Counted from the stretch's first letter, positions 1-8,585 are shown. The stretch: 64,000 nucleotides of DNA from Bacillota bacterium (GCA_021828865.1 JAJZCW010000004.1:1-64000), one strand, 5' to 3'. Translations and numbers: made by a program. The notes: generated by a model not told the origin, from the sequence alone.

Positions 1-102
1 CATATCCTCGCTACGCTGCGGTATTCCACGGTTCCTGGACAGACAATTGGTCACTTAACGATAAATTGAAAAACCGTGTCTTGACATAGGGGACCACCTT
101 AA

Positions 103-231
103 CGAGGCTTTATCAGCGGAATGGATGATGTCTTTATGATCACGACCATTTTGACCGTAATCGCATTGGTTTTGACCATCTTTTTTAGCAGTGCGAAAGA
201 ACACGCACTAAGACAAAGTAAACAACAGTAA
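103..231 (+). pseudogene. C-terminal remnant of an MFS drug/proton antiporter-like transporter
   Basis: An open frame from 103 to the TAA at 229-231 encodes about 42 residues containing GMDDVFMI followed by one hydrophobic helix and a short charged tail. This resembles the last transmembrane helix of DHA2-type (EmrB-like) MFS transporters. The same frame has a stop at 100-102, and the frame covering 3-89 also stops, so no continuous transporter frame enters from the left edge. Either the gene is frameshifted or only a fragment remains. The similarity is by eye over a short stretch. It could also be a small membrane peptide starting at the ATG at 121, although no good ribosome binding site precedes that codon. 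Confidence 0.35.
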
Positions 232-413
232 GTCCCTGAAGTTTCATGTTTCAGCTAGTATATTACAATGAACAATATTCCTCACAAACTTCTTTTGTCC
301 TCTCCCGTTCGCGTTATAAATCGCGTTGAGCAAGACAGATCATTTTCTATTAACCGCTGAAAACCATGGGGATCTCATATTCACCATGAGTAAGGCAAAA
401 TTGAGAACGTAGT

Positions 414-1163
414 TTAATTGATTGGCCCACCGGTAAACCATAGATAATAGATTCTATAACCGCCAGCTGCGCAGACTGGGTGATTCCCTGAATAAAGAAT
501 TACTGCGTCACCATCACGGACCATAAATGCGTGATTGAATTGCTGATCATCTGTATACATTAACTGCAGCCCAAACCCTTCTTCTCTATCCACTTGGAAA
601 AAATGTAGTTCTTCTTCTTGCAATGTCGCAGTATCCTTTGGCTCTTTTTTATGCGGAGGATAACTGGCCCAACTACCAGAAGAAGTAAATGTTTCACCAA
701 TCGCAATTCTCTGTGTTCGAGAATCATCATTGGGAATAATATCATGCACTTCTCGTTTCCAAGTATCACTGCCACGATGATGCACTTCGACATTTTTGGG
801 AGTAACGATAAATGGATCATATTTTTTATTCGCTTTCACTCTGCATAATGCAATTTCTAAATGTTTTCCTTCACTTTCTGTGATGGAAAAATCAGTTTGT
901 ATCGGCACATAAACAGCAGTGGCTGGACCTTCAAAAACGTTGCCGCGATTCCCAATTCCATTCCAAGCCGTGTGATCTACAGTGATATCCGCTTGCCCTT
1001 TAATCAAAACAAGCACCATTTCATAATCATTGCTGTTTCCTAAATAACATTCGCCATTAGTTAAACGCAGAACATCAAGTCCTGTATATTTGACCGATGC
1101 AAAAGTTTCATCAATGATGTTTTGATAACCGAGTCCAGTATTATGTTGAAAATGAAGTTTCAT
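414..1163 (-). CDS. IolB-like cupin isomerase (second copy)
   Basis: 249-aa protein of the KduI/IolB family of two-domain cupins, a diverged paralogue of the 271-aa protein just upstream in the operon. Shared landmarks are the FEGPATAVYVPI stretch near residue 78, a metal-ligand region YPPHKKE near 168 followed by EEELHFF, and the C-terminal AAGGYRIYYLWF. It lacks the extended C-terminal tail of the neighbour, and the usual HKHE ligand pattern is changed to HKKE, so metal binding may differ. The start at 1163 follows GGGAGG with good spacing. Known IolB converts 5-deoxy-glucuronate to 2-deoxy-5-keto-gluconate in inositol breakdown, but no other inositol genes are present. The real substrate is probably the sugar acid or ketose handled by this operon. 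Confidence 0.8.
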   Translation of the reverse strand: MKLHFQHNTGLGYQNIIDETFASVKYTGLDVLRLTNGECYLGNSNDYEMVLVLIKGQADITVDHTAWNGIGNRGNVFEGPATAVYVPIQTDFSITESEGKHLEIALCRVKANKKYDPFIVTPKNVEVHHRGSDTWKREVHDIIPNDDSRTQRIAIGETFTSSGSWASYPPHKKEPKDTATLQEEELHFFQVDREEGFGLQLMYTDDQQFNHAFMVRDGDAVILYSGNHPVCAAGGYRIYYLWFTGGPIN

Positions 1164-1286
1164 TAAAGGCGCCTCCCTGCATCAATTTAACATCAAACGA
1201 TATGAGCTAATATATTTAAATAATAAATATATTATAAGTTTAATCTATGGCTTATCTCATTCAAAAAGTCTCCCTCATGAATAGTA

Positions 1287-1326
1287 GTAATCCACAATCA
1301 TCAACAAATAGACAATTGTGGATTAC
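1287..1326 (-). repeat. Perfect 12-bp inverted repeat between the two iolB-like genes
   Basis: GTAATCCACAAT (1287-1298) pairs with ATTGTGGATTAC (1315-1326) around a 16-base loop, directly after the stop of the upstream iolB-like gene. There is no T run on the minus-strand side, so it is not a typical intrinsic terminator. A hairpin that protects the upstream message or partly separates expression of the two paralogues is likely. Confidence 0.6.
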
Positions 1327-1335
1327 TTATAAAAA

Positions 1336-2151
1336 TCACAAATCTTTCACCCAAACATGATGTGGGTCCTCGTAAGGGGTCAGTGAACGTCCTGAAGGCC
1401 CAGCCATAAACCACAAATAATATAGCCTATAGCCACCAGCAGCTACCACAGGATGAAATCCATCTGGAATAGCAAAAGCATCACCATCCCTGATAATGTA
1501 CCCCTCATCCTCATGCCACTTTGATCCATAATGAACCTGAACACCAAATCCATCTTTTGGATCCAATTTATAAAAATAAACTTCTTCAAAACGAAGCTCT
1601 TTAGGCATCCGATCTTCCTCGTGCTTATGTGGTGGATAGCCTGACCATTCACCAGCATAGTTGATGGTTTCACCGACAATAATTCGATCTACTCGACCTT
1701 CTCCATTGGATACAATAATATCTCTTACATCACGGCGCCATTGCTCTTTCCCTCGTAAAACAGTGGTCACTTCATCCGGATTCACTACAAATGGTTTGTA
1801 TTTTTCTTTGGCTTTAGAACAGCAGACTGCAACAACTGCATGATCGCTAACAGTCTCGATAGAATAAGAAGATTCAATGGGAACATAAACAGTGGTTGCA
1901 GAACCTTCGAAAACAGAAGCTCTATCACCTAATGATTTAAATTCATAATCATCTATTTTTACATTTACTTTTCCTTCAATGATCACTAAGGCCACTTCAT
2001 TATCCCCACTATCAAGGGAAATGGACGTCATTGCTTGCGTTAATGTCAACATGCCCATACTTAGGAGATCCAAATGATTGGAATCACGTTCTATGATTAG
2101 ATGGTAACCCGGTTCATTTTGTTTCGCTTGAAAAGTATGATACAACACCAT
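1336..2151 (-). CDS. iolB: 5-deoxy-glucuronate isomerase family protein (IolB-like)
   Basis: 271-aa two-domain cupin with the full IolB signature: SVFEGSATTVYVPI near residue 98, the metal-ligand segment YPPHKHEED near 172, EEVYFYKL, the late motif AAGGYRLYYLWFMAGP and the tail ending in HHVWVKDL. The ATG at 2151 follows AGAGGTGAAAA. It lies about 40 bases downstream of the transketolase C subunit gene and belongs to the same leftward operon. Family knowledge gives an aldose-ketose type isomerisation of a sugar acid. With a split transketolase and an ABC sugar transporter but no IolA, C, D, E, G or J nearby, its role in classical myo-inositol degradation is doubtful. An isomerase producing the ketose for the transketolase fits the context better. 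Confidence 0.85.
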   Translation of the reverse strand: MVLYHTFQAKQNEPGYHLIIERDSNHLDLLSMGMLTLTQAMTSISLDSGDNEVALVIIEGKVNVKIDDYEFKSLGDRASVFEGSATTVYVPIESSYSIETVSDHAVVAVCCSKAKEKYKPFVVNPDEVTTVLRGKEQWRRDVRDIIVSNGEGRVDRIIVGETINYAGEWSGYPPHKHEEDRMPKELRFEEVYFYKLDPKDGFGVQVHYGSKWHEDEGYIIRDGDAFAIPDGFHPVVAAGGYRLYYLWFMAGPSGRSLTPYEDPHHVWVKDL

Positions 2152-2190
2152 TTTTCACCTCTGGAATTTTATTAAAAAATAGCTGTCTGA

Positions 2191-3126
2191 TTATTTTGAT
2201 TGAACCACCTTTTGACACGCCTTTTTAATCGCATCAGGTGTCAAATGATATTTTTCTAGTAATTCATCTGGAGTCCCTGATTCACCAAACGTATCTTGAG
2301 TTCCCACACGTAAAATGGGTATTGGTTGCTCAGCCGATAGGAATTCTGTAACCGCACCCCCTAATCCTCCGATTACAGAATGCTCTTCGGCAGTTACCAT
2401 GCACTTTGTTTCAACAGCCGCTTTCAGTAAGGCTTCTTGATCAAGCGGTTTAATGGTATGCATATCAAGCACTCGTGCCGCAACGCCTTCTTTTTCCAGC
2501 ATTTCCCTAGCTTGTAAAGCAGCATTCACCATAATTCCACATGCCACTATGGTGACATCATTACCTTCAGCTAAAATACGAGCTTTCCCAATTTGAAAAG
2601 GATCAGCATTTTCAGTGACAACGGGAGTAGGTGTTCTACCTAATCGCAAGTAAACTGGTCCATCCCATTCAGCTGCAGCAAGTGTTGCTAATCTTGCTTC
2701 TTCACTATCTGCTGGGACTAGTACAGTCATCTCAGGCAAGACTCTCATCACTGCAATATCTTCTAATCCTTGGTGAGTAGCCCCATCTTCCCCTACTGTC
2801 AGTCCTCCGTGGCTAACCGCAATTTTGACATTGGAACGGTTATAGCAAACTGCCATTCGTATTTGCTCTTGTGCTCGTTGTGCAGCGAAAACAGCGAACG
2901 TTGTAGCAAAAGGGATAAACCCAGACAACGCTAACCCTGCAGAAGTTCCAATCATGTCTTGTTCTGCCACACCCATTTGAAAGAATCGATGTGGATATTT
3001 TTCGGCAAACCAATGCGCTCGAATTGATTCCGTCAAATCGGCAGATAGCGCCACTACTTTCGAATTGGTTTCCCCAAGTTCCAGTAACGCTTTTCCGAAT
3101 CCATCTCTACCACTTTCTAATGCCAT
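2191..3126 (-). CDS. Transketolase, C-terminal subunit
   Basis: About 311 aa, equivalent to the pyrimidine-binding and C-terminal domains of transketolase. Visible landmarks are GVAEQDMIG near residue 53 (the Glu that activates thiamine diphosphate), AVSHGGLTVGEDGATHQ near 105, and a C-terminal region with GTQDTFGESGTPDELL. GGAGG lies 8 bases before the ATG at 3126. A GTG three bases earlier is also possible. It pairs with the N-terminal subunit gene 13 bases upstream, and the two chains together make one enzyme. Split transketolases occur widely in Firmicutes and archaea as catabolic isoforms. Here the enzyme should move a two-carbon ketol unit from the operon's ketose substrate to an aldose phosphate. 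Confidence 0.92.
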   Translation of the reverse strand: MALESGRDGFGKALLELGETNSKVVALSADLTESIRAHWFAEKYPHRFFQMGVAEQDMIGTSAGLALSGFIPFATTFAVFAAQRAQEQIRMAVCYNRSNVKIAVSHGGLTVGEDGATHQGLEDIAVMRVLPEMTVLVPADSEEARLATLAAAEWDGPVYLRLGRTPTPVVTENADPFQIGKARILAEGNDVTIVACGIMVNAALQAREMLEKEGVAARVLDMHTIKPLDQEALLKAAVETKCMVTAEEHSVIGGLGGAVTEFLSAEQPIPILRVGTQDTFGESGTPDELLEKYHLTPDAIKKACQKVVQSK

Positions 3127-3139
3127 CACTTAAGCCTCC

Positions 3140-3973
3140 TCATTCTGCCACTAAATCTGCTTGAAATTCGCTAGTTCCTATTTCTTTCAACGCGCGAAGA
3201 GATTCTTCAATAGATGGAGCCTTACCATGCCATTCAGACTTGTTTTCCATATAACTGACGCCTTTGCCAAGAATGGTTTTAGCGATAATCGCTGTTGGTT
3301 TATTTTTAATCCGATCAGCCTCAGCGAACGCCGTCTCAATATCCGAAATATCATGCCCATCAATCTTTAACACATGCCAACCAAATGCTTCTAATTTTGT
3401 AGAAAGTGGATCTAGATTTTTAACTTGTGTTACCGTCCCATCGATTTGAATATCATTCCAACTTACAATCAGAACCAGATTATTCAATTTGTATTGTGGA
3501 GACGTCATACAAGCTTCCCAGATTTGCCCTTCTTGCATTTCGCCATCACCAACGAGACAATATACTTTTCTATCAATACCCGCTAATCTCATTCCTAAGG
3601 CCATTCCATTGGCAATAGAAAGTCCTTGACCTAAAGGGCCAGAGGCTGTTTCTACACCCGGTAAATCATGCCGGGAAGGATGGCCTTGTAAACGCGAATT
3701 TATTTTCCTAAAAGTAAGCAACTCTTGAGTATTAAAATAACCACTACGCGCTAAACAAGAGTACATTGCGGAACAAATATGTCCGTTACTTAAAACAAAT
3801 TGGTCTCGCCCCTCCCAGTTTGGTTCTTCTGGCCGATGTCTCATAGTCTTAAAATATAGAACCGATAATAGTTCTGCTGCCCCTAATGCACCTCCTGGAT
3901 GCCCTGATTGGCTATGCATGATCATTTGAATCACATCTCTACGTACGCGCTTTGCAACTTCATCAAGATGCAT
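3140..3973 (-). CDS. Transketolase, N-terminal (thiamine diphosphate-binding) subunit
   Basis: 277 aa from the ATG at 3973, chosen because AAGGGG lies 8 bases ahead. The longer reading frame to 3991 has no such site. It is the diphosphate-binding half of transketolase: SGHPGGALGAAELL near residue 23, SNGHICSAMYS near 63, GPLGQGLSIANGMALG near 111, and the thiamine motif VGDGEMQEGQIWEA near 140 that ends at a conserved Asn. It works with the C subunit encoded next. The subunit pair lies downstream of the sugar permeases and upstream of the two IolB-like isomerases, which indicates a dedicated catabolic rather than a housekeeping transketolase. Confidence 0.92.
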   Translation of the reverse strand: MHLDEVAKRVRRDVIQMIMHSQSGHPGGALGAAELLSVLYFKTMRHRPEEPNWEGRDQFVLSNGHICSAMYSCLARSGYFNTQELLTFRKINSRLQGHPSRHDLPGVETASGPLGQGLSIANGMALGMRLAGIDRKVYCLVGDGEMQEGQIWEACMTSPQYKLNNLVLIVSWNDIQIDGTVTQVKNLDPLSTKLEAFGWHVLKIDGHDISDIETAFAEADRIKNKPTAIIAKTILGKGVSYMENKSEWHGKAPSIEESLRALKEIGTSEFQADLVAE

Positions 3974-4021
3974 AAGAATACCCCTTCTCATAAACTCATT
4001 TTTAACCCATGATCATAAAAA

Positions 4022-4849
4022 TCAGCTTTTTACTGCTCCAGTTGTTAAACCACTAATCAGACGTCGCTGTACGACTAAGAAAAAAATTAAGATTGGTATT
4101 GCCGAAACCACACCTCCTGCAGTTAATATCCCCCAATTAATATTGAAATTCCCTATGAAATTATCTAATCCGACAGGAATAGTCATCACATTAGAATTGG
4201 AAGCGAACGTTAATGCAAATAGAAACTCATTCCAACTGAAAATGACAATATACGCCGATGCAGCTACGATTCCAGAAGATAATAAAGGTAGTAATACGTG
4301 TCGAATGACTTGAAATTGATTACAACCATCAATCATTGCAGCTTCATCAATTTCTCTAGGAATTCCATCGAAAAATCCTTTGATGAGCCAGATGGTAAAT
4401 GGCGTCACAAAAGCGGTATAGATGACAATCAGACCAGTAAGATGGTTGATTAACCCAAACTCTTTCATTAACGGAAATATCCCTAAAATCAATAAGATAG
4501 ATGGAAAAAATTGAGATGATATTAACATTGCTAAGGCAATACCTTTTCCACGAAAACGATGCCTCGAGAAACTGAATCCAGCAGGAATTGCAAGTAACAA
4601 GGTACATAAAGCAGTAAATGCCGCGACGATCAAACTGTGAAATACGTACTGAATAAATGGTGTAGAGGTAAATAAAGCGTGATAAGAAGCGAAGGTCCAA
4701 TGTTTAGGAAAATAGTGAAATGGTAACGAGTAAATTTCTGACTTAGGTTTTACTGAAGTTAAAAACATCCAGACATATGGACCTAATGCAAATGATAACC
4801 AACCTACAATCAGAACCCATGTTAAAATCCGTCCAACCAATTTTGTCAT
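4022..4849 (-). CDS. Sugar ABC transporter permease, MalG/UgpE type
   Basis: 275-aa integral membrane protein with about six transmembrane helices. It carries the inner-membrane EAA loop, EAAMIDGCNQFQVIRHVLLP near residue 190, that docks to the ATPase. The start ATG overlaps the stop of the preceding permease (ATGA at 4846-4849), so the two are translationally coupled. It forms the second half of the channel of a carbohydrate-uptake ABC importer (CUT1 class). No ATPase gene is present in the operon. The importer probably shares a general sugar ATPase of the MsmX type encoded elsewhere. Confidence 0.92.
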   Translation of the reverse strand: MTKLVGRILTWVLIVGWLSFALGPYVWMFLTSVKPKSEIYSLPFHYFPKHWTFASYHALFTSTPFIQYVFHSLIVAAFTALCTLLLAIPAGFSFSRHRFRGKGIALAMLISSQFFPSILLILGIFPLMKEFGLINHLTGLIVIYTAFVTPFTIWLIKGFFDGIPREIDEAAMIDGCNQFQVIRHVLLPLLSSGIVAASAYIVIFSWNEFLFALTFASNSNVMTIPVGLDNFIGNFNINWGILTAGGVVSAIPILIFFLVVQRRLISGLTTGAVKS

Positions 4850-5760
4850 TGTTCTAGTATCCCCTGTTTAGAAATTAGTCTTAGGTACCATATCACGACA
4901 ATGAAAAGAACAACCGCTTGAACAACAGCCATAGCTGTTGCGCCCCCATAATTCAAATCACTGTAAGCAGTAAAATAAGCATCAGCAGGAATGGTAAGTG
5001 AAGCATATCCAGGACCACCTTGTGTTACGATCAAAATCAAATCTGCATAACTTGCTGTCCATATAATTCTGAGCATGGTGGTAATTAGAACTGTAGGCAG
5101 GATGATTGGAAATTTGATGCTCCAAAAGGTCCGAAACGCATTTGCTCCATCCAATTTGGCTGCTTCAACAAGATCACCAGAAATAGATTGCATGGCCGCA
5201 AGAAGCATCACTGCAAAAAAGGGAATTCCCTGCCATAAATCTATTAACATTAACGATGGCAACGCAGTAACTGATTGAGAAAACCATGCTTGAGCAAGAC
5301 TAGAAAGCCCAACCTGTGTTAATAAATGATTCAAGACACCATAATTATCATCTAAAATCCACATCCAAATCAGTGCAGCTAGCACGCTCGGAGTTGCCCA
5401 AGGAATTAATACTAATCCGCGAACGACACTTCGACCCTTAAATGACTGATTTAGGATCACAGCACCTATTAACCCAAAAATCAGTTGAAAAAATACGACT
5501 CCTAAGGTCCAAATCACCGAATGTAATATCGCTTGATGAAATACACTGTCACCAAAAATATTTACGTAATTAGCTATTCCCACGAATGTAAGACTAGAAG
5601 ACAAGGGATTGTAATTGTAAAAGCTTAATATCACCGCATGTATAACGGGATAGCCAATTACGCCCGCTACCACAATTGTGGAAGGAATAATATACCAGAT
5701 TGGTCCAAATTTATTTTTTCTTGTTTGATTTTTGAGATACGATAAATTTGGCAAACTCAT
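4846..5760 (-). CDS. Sugar ABC transporter permease, MalF/UgpA type
   Basis: 304-aa membrane protein with a short cytoplasmic N terminus (LKNQTRKNKFG), a first helix near residue 22, and the EAA loop EAAKLDGANAFRTFWSIKFP near residue 205. GGGAGA precedes the ATG at 5760. It lies downstream of the binding-protein gene and overlaps the next permease by four bases. It provides one half of the transmembrane channel of a CUT1-class sugar importer. The substrate cannot be read from the permease. The downstream transketolase and isomerases suggest a sugar or sugar-acid derivative that enters unphosphorylated. Confidence 0.92.
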   Translation of the reverse strand: MSLPNLSYLKNQTRKNKFGPIWYIIPSTIVVAGVIGYPVIHAVILSFYNYNPLSSSLTFVGIANYVNIFGDSVFHQAILHSVIWTLGVVFFQLIFGLIGAVILNQSFKGRSVVRGLVLIPWATPSVLAALIWMWILDDNYGVLNHLLTQVGLSSLAQAWFSQSVTALPSLMLIDLWQGIPFFAVMLLAAMQSISGDLVEAAKLDGANAFRTFWSIKFPIILPTVLITTMLRIIWTASYADLILIVTQGGPGYASLTIPADAYFTAYSDLNYGGATAMAVVQAVVLFIVVIWYLRLISKQGILEQ

Positions 5761-5836
5761 CTATAATTCTCCCTGTAGGGGGACATCATTTCATCCCCCT
5801 ATTTTTATTGACTTTTATTATTGGTGCGATTGTTAA

Positions 5837-7132
5837 TTAGTTACTTTGTTGAAGTGCGGTTGCAATCGTGTCTACCATTTGCTTACTCGAAACCTGTCCC
5901 AGAAGAGCCTGATCCATTGACTGTTGCCATACATGGCCTGAAACAGCACCTACTCCAGGCAACGGCGGCCAATCTGTGGCGTAAGATTCTTCATCAATGG
6001 CGATTTTCCAAGCTAGTTGATTTTGGAAATAAGGCTCTTTTGCTACTGAGGTCAACACAGGGAGTTGAGCATTAACGGAACGGTCCAAAATATTAATTGC
6101 TGCAGGACTCGATAGCCACGAAATCCACGTCCAGTCAGCTGCTTTGTTCGTACTAGAATTGAAGATAACGTTTCCATTCATGGAGCCTAAGGTCGCAGGA
6201 TGTTTCGGATTACTCTGCGGCAAAGGAATGACACCCAATTTATTACCAAGTGCTTGTTTTAATAAAGAATAACTTCCAATGTGGTGCGCAAACATGGCAA
6301 CTGTCCCATTTTCAAAATCCGCCAAGAGTTGAGCATATGAATCTGTGACGGCAGATGGAGGTGCGACTTTATATTTCTCAAATAAGTTAATGTACCATTG
6401 GTTTATACTTACTGCCTTTGTACTATTGATGACTACGTTCCCTTGGTTATTCACCATCTCTGCTCCACCAGCTAGCATAAATGCAAACCATTGATCTTGA
6501 CCGCCCGAACCACCACGCATAGCAAACCCATATCGATGCTTAGCTGGATTGGTCAATTTAATAGCATCCGTTTGGAATTGTTGAAATGTCTTGGGCGGAG
6601 TTAAATGTGCTTGACTAAACATTGCTTTGTTGTAGTAAAGGTAGAATGTAATGTATTCATTGGGGATCATGTAAATGGGAGAATTCGTGCCAGTTTTTCC
6701 TGTATTCCAATACCTTTGTGCGATGTCTTTGTTGAAAGCCCAATGTTGTCGATAAGAATCGAGAGGTGCTAAAAGCTTATTGGTCGCGAACTGCCCTACC
6801 CACCAATCATGAAAACGAGAGGTATCAGGAAGACTTCCAGAAGCGGCTGCATTGATGAGTGTTTGTTGGAAATTACTTGATGGAATCAATCGTCCCACAA
6901 CATGAACACCAGGGTGTGTTGCATTAAATTTATTAATAAGTTCTTGTGTGGTGTTTTGAGATGGATCATCTAACCAATACCAATAGGTAACTGTTACAGG
7001 TTTGCTTACTTCTTTTTTGGTTTGGGCAAAAGCGGAATTTTGTGTTAATCCGATACTACCTAACAAAGTAAATGAAGAAAATGCAATTGTTGCCAAAAAT
7101 ATCGATTTTTTTCCCAAATTAAACGCTTTCAT
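5837..7132 (-). CDS. Extracellular sugar-binding protein of an ABC importer
   Basis: 431 aa from the ATG at 7132, which follows GGGGGAAAATCAA. The longer frame upstream has no ribosome binding site. The N terminus is a signal peptide: KKS, a hydrophobic stretch of about 20 residues, then a likely cleavage at AFA-QT near residue 36. It has no cysteine lipobox, although Gram-positive binding proteins are usually lipoproteins. The body is a type-1 solute-binding fold of the MalE/UgpB family, with YWYWLDDPSQNTTQELI at the start of the mature part and FENGTVAMFAHHIG later. It lies downstream of the regulator gene and directly upstream of the two permeases. Confidence 0.9.
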   Translation of the reverse strand: MKAFNLGKKSIFLATIAFSSFTLLGSIGLTQNSAFAQTKKEVSKPVTVTYWYWLDDPSQNTTQELINKFNATHPGVHVVGRLIPSSNFQQTLINAAASGSLPDTSRFHDWWVGQFATNKLLAPLDSYRQHWAFNKDIAQRYWNTGKTGTNSPIYMIPNEYITFYLYYNKAMFSQAHLTPPKTFQQFQTDAIKLTNPAKHRYGFAMRGGSGGQDQWFAFMLAGGAEMVNNQGNVVINSTKAVSINQWYINLFEKYKVAPPSAVTDSYAQLLADFENGTVAMFAHHIGSYSLLKQALGNKLGVIPLPQSNPKHPATLGSMNGNVIFNSSTNKAADWTWISWLSSPAAINILDRSVNAQLPVLTSVAKEPYFQNQLAWKIAIDEESYATDWPPLPGVGAVSGHVWQQSMDQALLGQVSSKQMVDTIATALQQSN

Positions 7133-7251
7133 TTGATTTTCCCCCATTTTTTTAATATAAATCCAACATTGCCGATAATGAGTGATCAAGGTGTGCGCCA
7201 TCGATTTGAAGAACAACAAAATACTCAATCCCGCATTTACTACTTAAATAT

Positions 7252-7920
7252 TTACCTCCCTTTTATCTTCTTCAATCTATTTTCAATATCCAAGAATTGC
7301 TCTTCCATCAACTTCCTTGAAAGTTCTAAATTTTTTGAACTAATTGCCTGTAAAAGTTTTTCGTGAATTTGAGCGCTAGTTACTAAATCTACCGACTTTA
7401 GCACTGAATCATCACCGATTCTTTCAAATAATGCCCAAAAAGCACGTAATAGTTGATCGAGAAGTACATTACCAACTCTAGAAAATAAGAGGTTGTGAAA
7501 CTCTTTATCTTCATCAATGAAGTTTTCTTCTAATGAAGCGAGTACCTTCATTCTTTCCACTAAATCTCTCATTTTCATGAGGTCTTTAATCTTCAAGCTT
7601 TCAATTGCCATTTCTAAAAAGCCCAGTTCTACCGTAGAGCGAACTTCCAATAAATCAGAAAGTAATCCCGGTTCTATCTTTAGTAAGACTGTCCAACCGT
7701 CTACAATTGACCCACTTACGTCTGGTGTCTGAACATATCTACCACTTCCTTTTGTTGAAGAAATAATTCCATTAGCTTCAAAGCCTTTGAGAATTTCTCT
7801 TACTGCAGGTCTGCTAATACCTAATTTCTCCGCAAAATTTTTCTCAGTTGGTAAGCGTTTACCAACACTGCGTACAATGATATCCATTACCTGCATTTGC
7901 TGCTCTTCTTTTGAATCCAC
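7252..7920 (-). CDS. FadR-subfamily GntR transcriptional regulator
   Basis: 222 aa starting at the GTG at 7920, after AAGGAT at about 10 bases. It has an N-terminal winged helix (residues about 10-70: RLPTEKNFAEKLGISRPAVREIL, the recognition helix region) and an all-helical FCD effector domain (about 85-215, with HNLL and a late HEKLLQAI that would supply metal-binding histidines). As the first gene of the sugar operon it very likely represses its own promoter, which lies immediately upstream and carries two operator-like palindromes (7975-8002). The effector is probably an intermediate of the pathway. Confidence 0.88.
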   Translation of the reverse strand: MDSKEEQQMQVMDIIVRSVGKRLPTEKNFAEKLGISRPAVREILKGFEANGIISSTKGSGRYVQTPDVSGSIVDGWTVLLKIEPGLLSDLLEVRSTVELGFLEMAIESLKIKDLMKMRDLVERMKVLASLEENFIDEDKEFHNLLFSRVGNVLLDQLLRAFWALFERIGDDSVLKSVDLVTSAQIHEKLLQAISSKNLELSRKLMEEQFLDIENRLKKIKGR

Positions 7921-7966
7921 TTACCAATACATCCTTTGTGAATAAATTTTCAGAACCTTCGCTATA

Positions 7967-8002
7967 TATATATAATATGTCAGACATATTGTCAATATGA
8001 CA
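7967..8002 (-). promoter_or_regulatory. Promoter of the sugar operon with tandem operator palindromes
   Basis: On the minus strand, TTGACA (7995-7990), 17 bases, then TATATA (7972-7967) form a near-consensus SigA promoter about 45 bases before the regulator's GTG. The spacer is almost entirely a 15-bp palindrome, ATATGTC-A-GACATAT (7975-7989). A second palindrome, TGTCA-ATA-TGACA (7990-8002), covers the -35 box. GTnnnAC cores of this kind are typical FadR/GntR operators, so autoregulation is inferred. Confidence 0.75.
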
Positions 8003-8285
8003 GACAACTTTTTAATAATTACTTCGATATTATCCTAATCAAAAGTTGACGATTTTTGGTGTCAAAAGCAATGCGCACCATACTTGATTACTTGGAAAAT
8101 GACGAATTTCAGTTTATTCAACAGTGCCTATTTCTCGGTTTTTTATTTATTATTCACATAATTAAATTATTCCACTGCTATTCTGCTTTATTTTCTATAA
8201 AAATTACACTTAATCAGTACATTAATTAACAATATATTATTTATATTTTTAATTATTTAATTATTTTTTATATATTATTTAAAAT
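8003..8285. other. AT-rich gene-free stretch upstream of the sugar operon
   Basis: Together with the promoter region this makes about 365 bases without a gene (7921-8285). The left end holds the operon promoter and operators. The rest is very AT-rich, especially 8150-8285 (runs of TTATT and AATTA). I see no further gene, terminator or clear repeat. Confidence 0.5.
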
Positions 8286-8585
8286 TTATGAAGTCTGGAT
8301 TATTTTTTTCATTTTAAAATGAATACGTTCAGCAAATTCTATCGGAGTATCAGCGAGTAATACGGTTTCCTGCATGGCGAGATCAGCAAAGATAAATAGG
8401 GCTTTAATCGCAATATCGTAATTACTAAATTCAAACGGTGTTAGATCAAATGTATTTTCGTGATCAAACATATAAACCTGATATATATTGTCATTCATGT
8501 GCAAATCGATATAGATGGTTCTAAGTTCACCTTCTAATACTTTTCCAATTGTAAATCGTTCTATCAAGGAGTGGTTATTACACAT
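8286..8585 (-). CDS. Hypothetical protein, 99 aa
   Basis: Starts at the ATG at 8585, 10 bases after GGAGG. It is acidic and soluble with no signal or membrane segment. The first half looks like beta strands (GELRTIYIDLHMNDNIYQVY), the second half like helices (YDIAIKALFIFADLAMQE, then IEFAERIHFKMKKII). I do not recognise the family. It sits about 120 bases downstream of the aldehyde dehydrogenase gene in the same direction. A hairpin in between suggests a separate or attenuated transcript. Confidence 0.6.
   Translation of the reverse strand: MCNNHSLIERFTIGKVLEGELRTIYIDLHMNDNIYQVYMFDHENTFDLTPFEFSNYDIAIKALFIFADLAMQETVLLADTPIEFAERIHFKMKKIIQTS

Noticed and set aside
7115-7132. cre site for CcpA at the start of the sugar-binding protein gene
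   Set aside because: TGAAAGCGTTTAAT differs from the cre consensus at the conserved CA and is simply the first codons of the gene. Too weak to claim.
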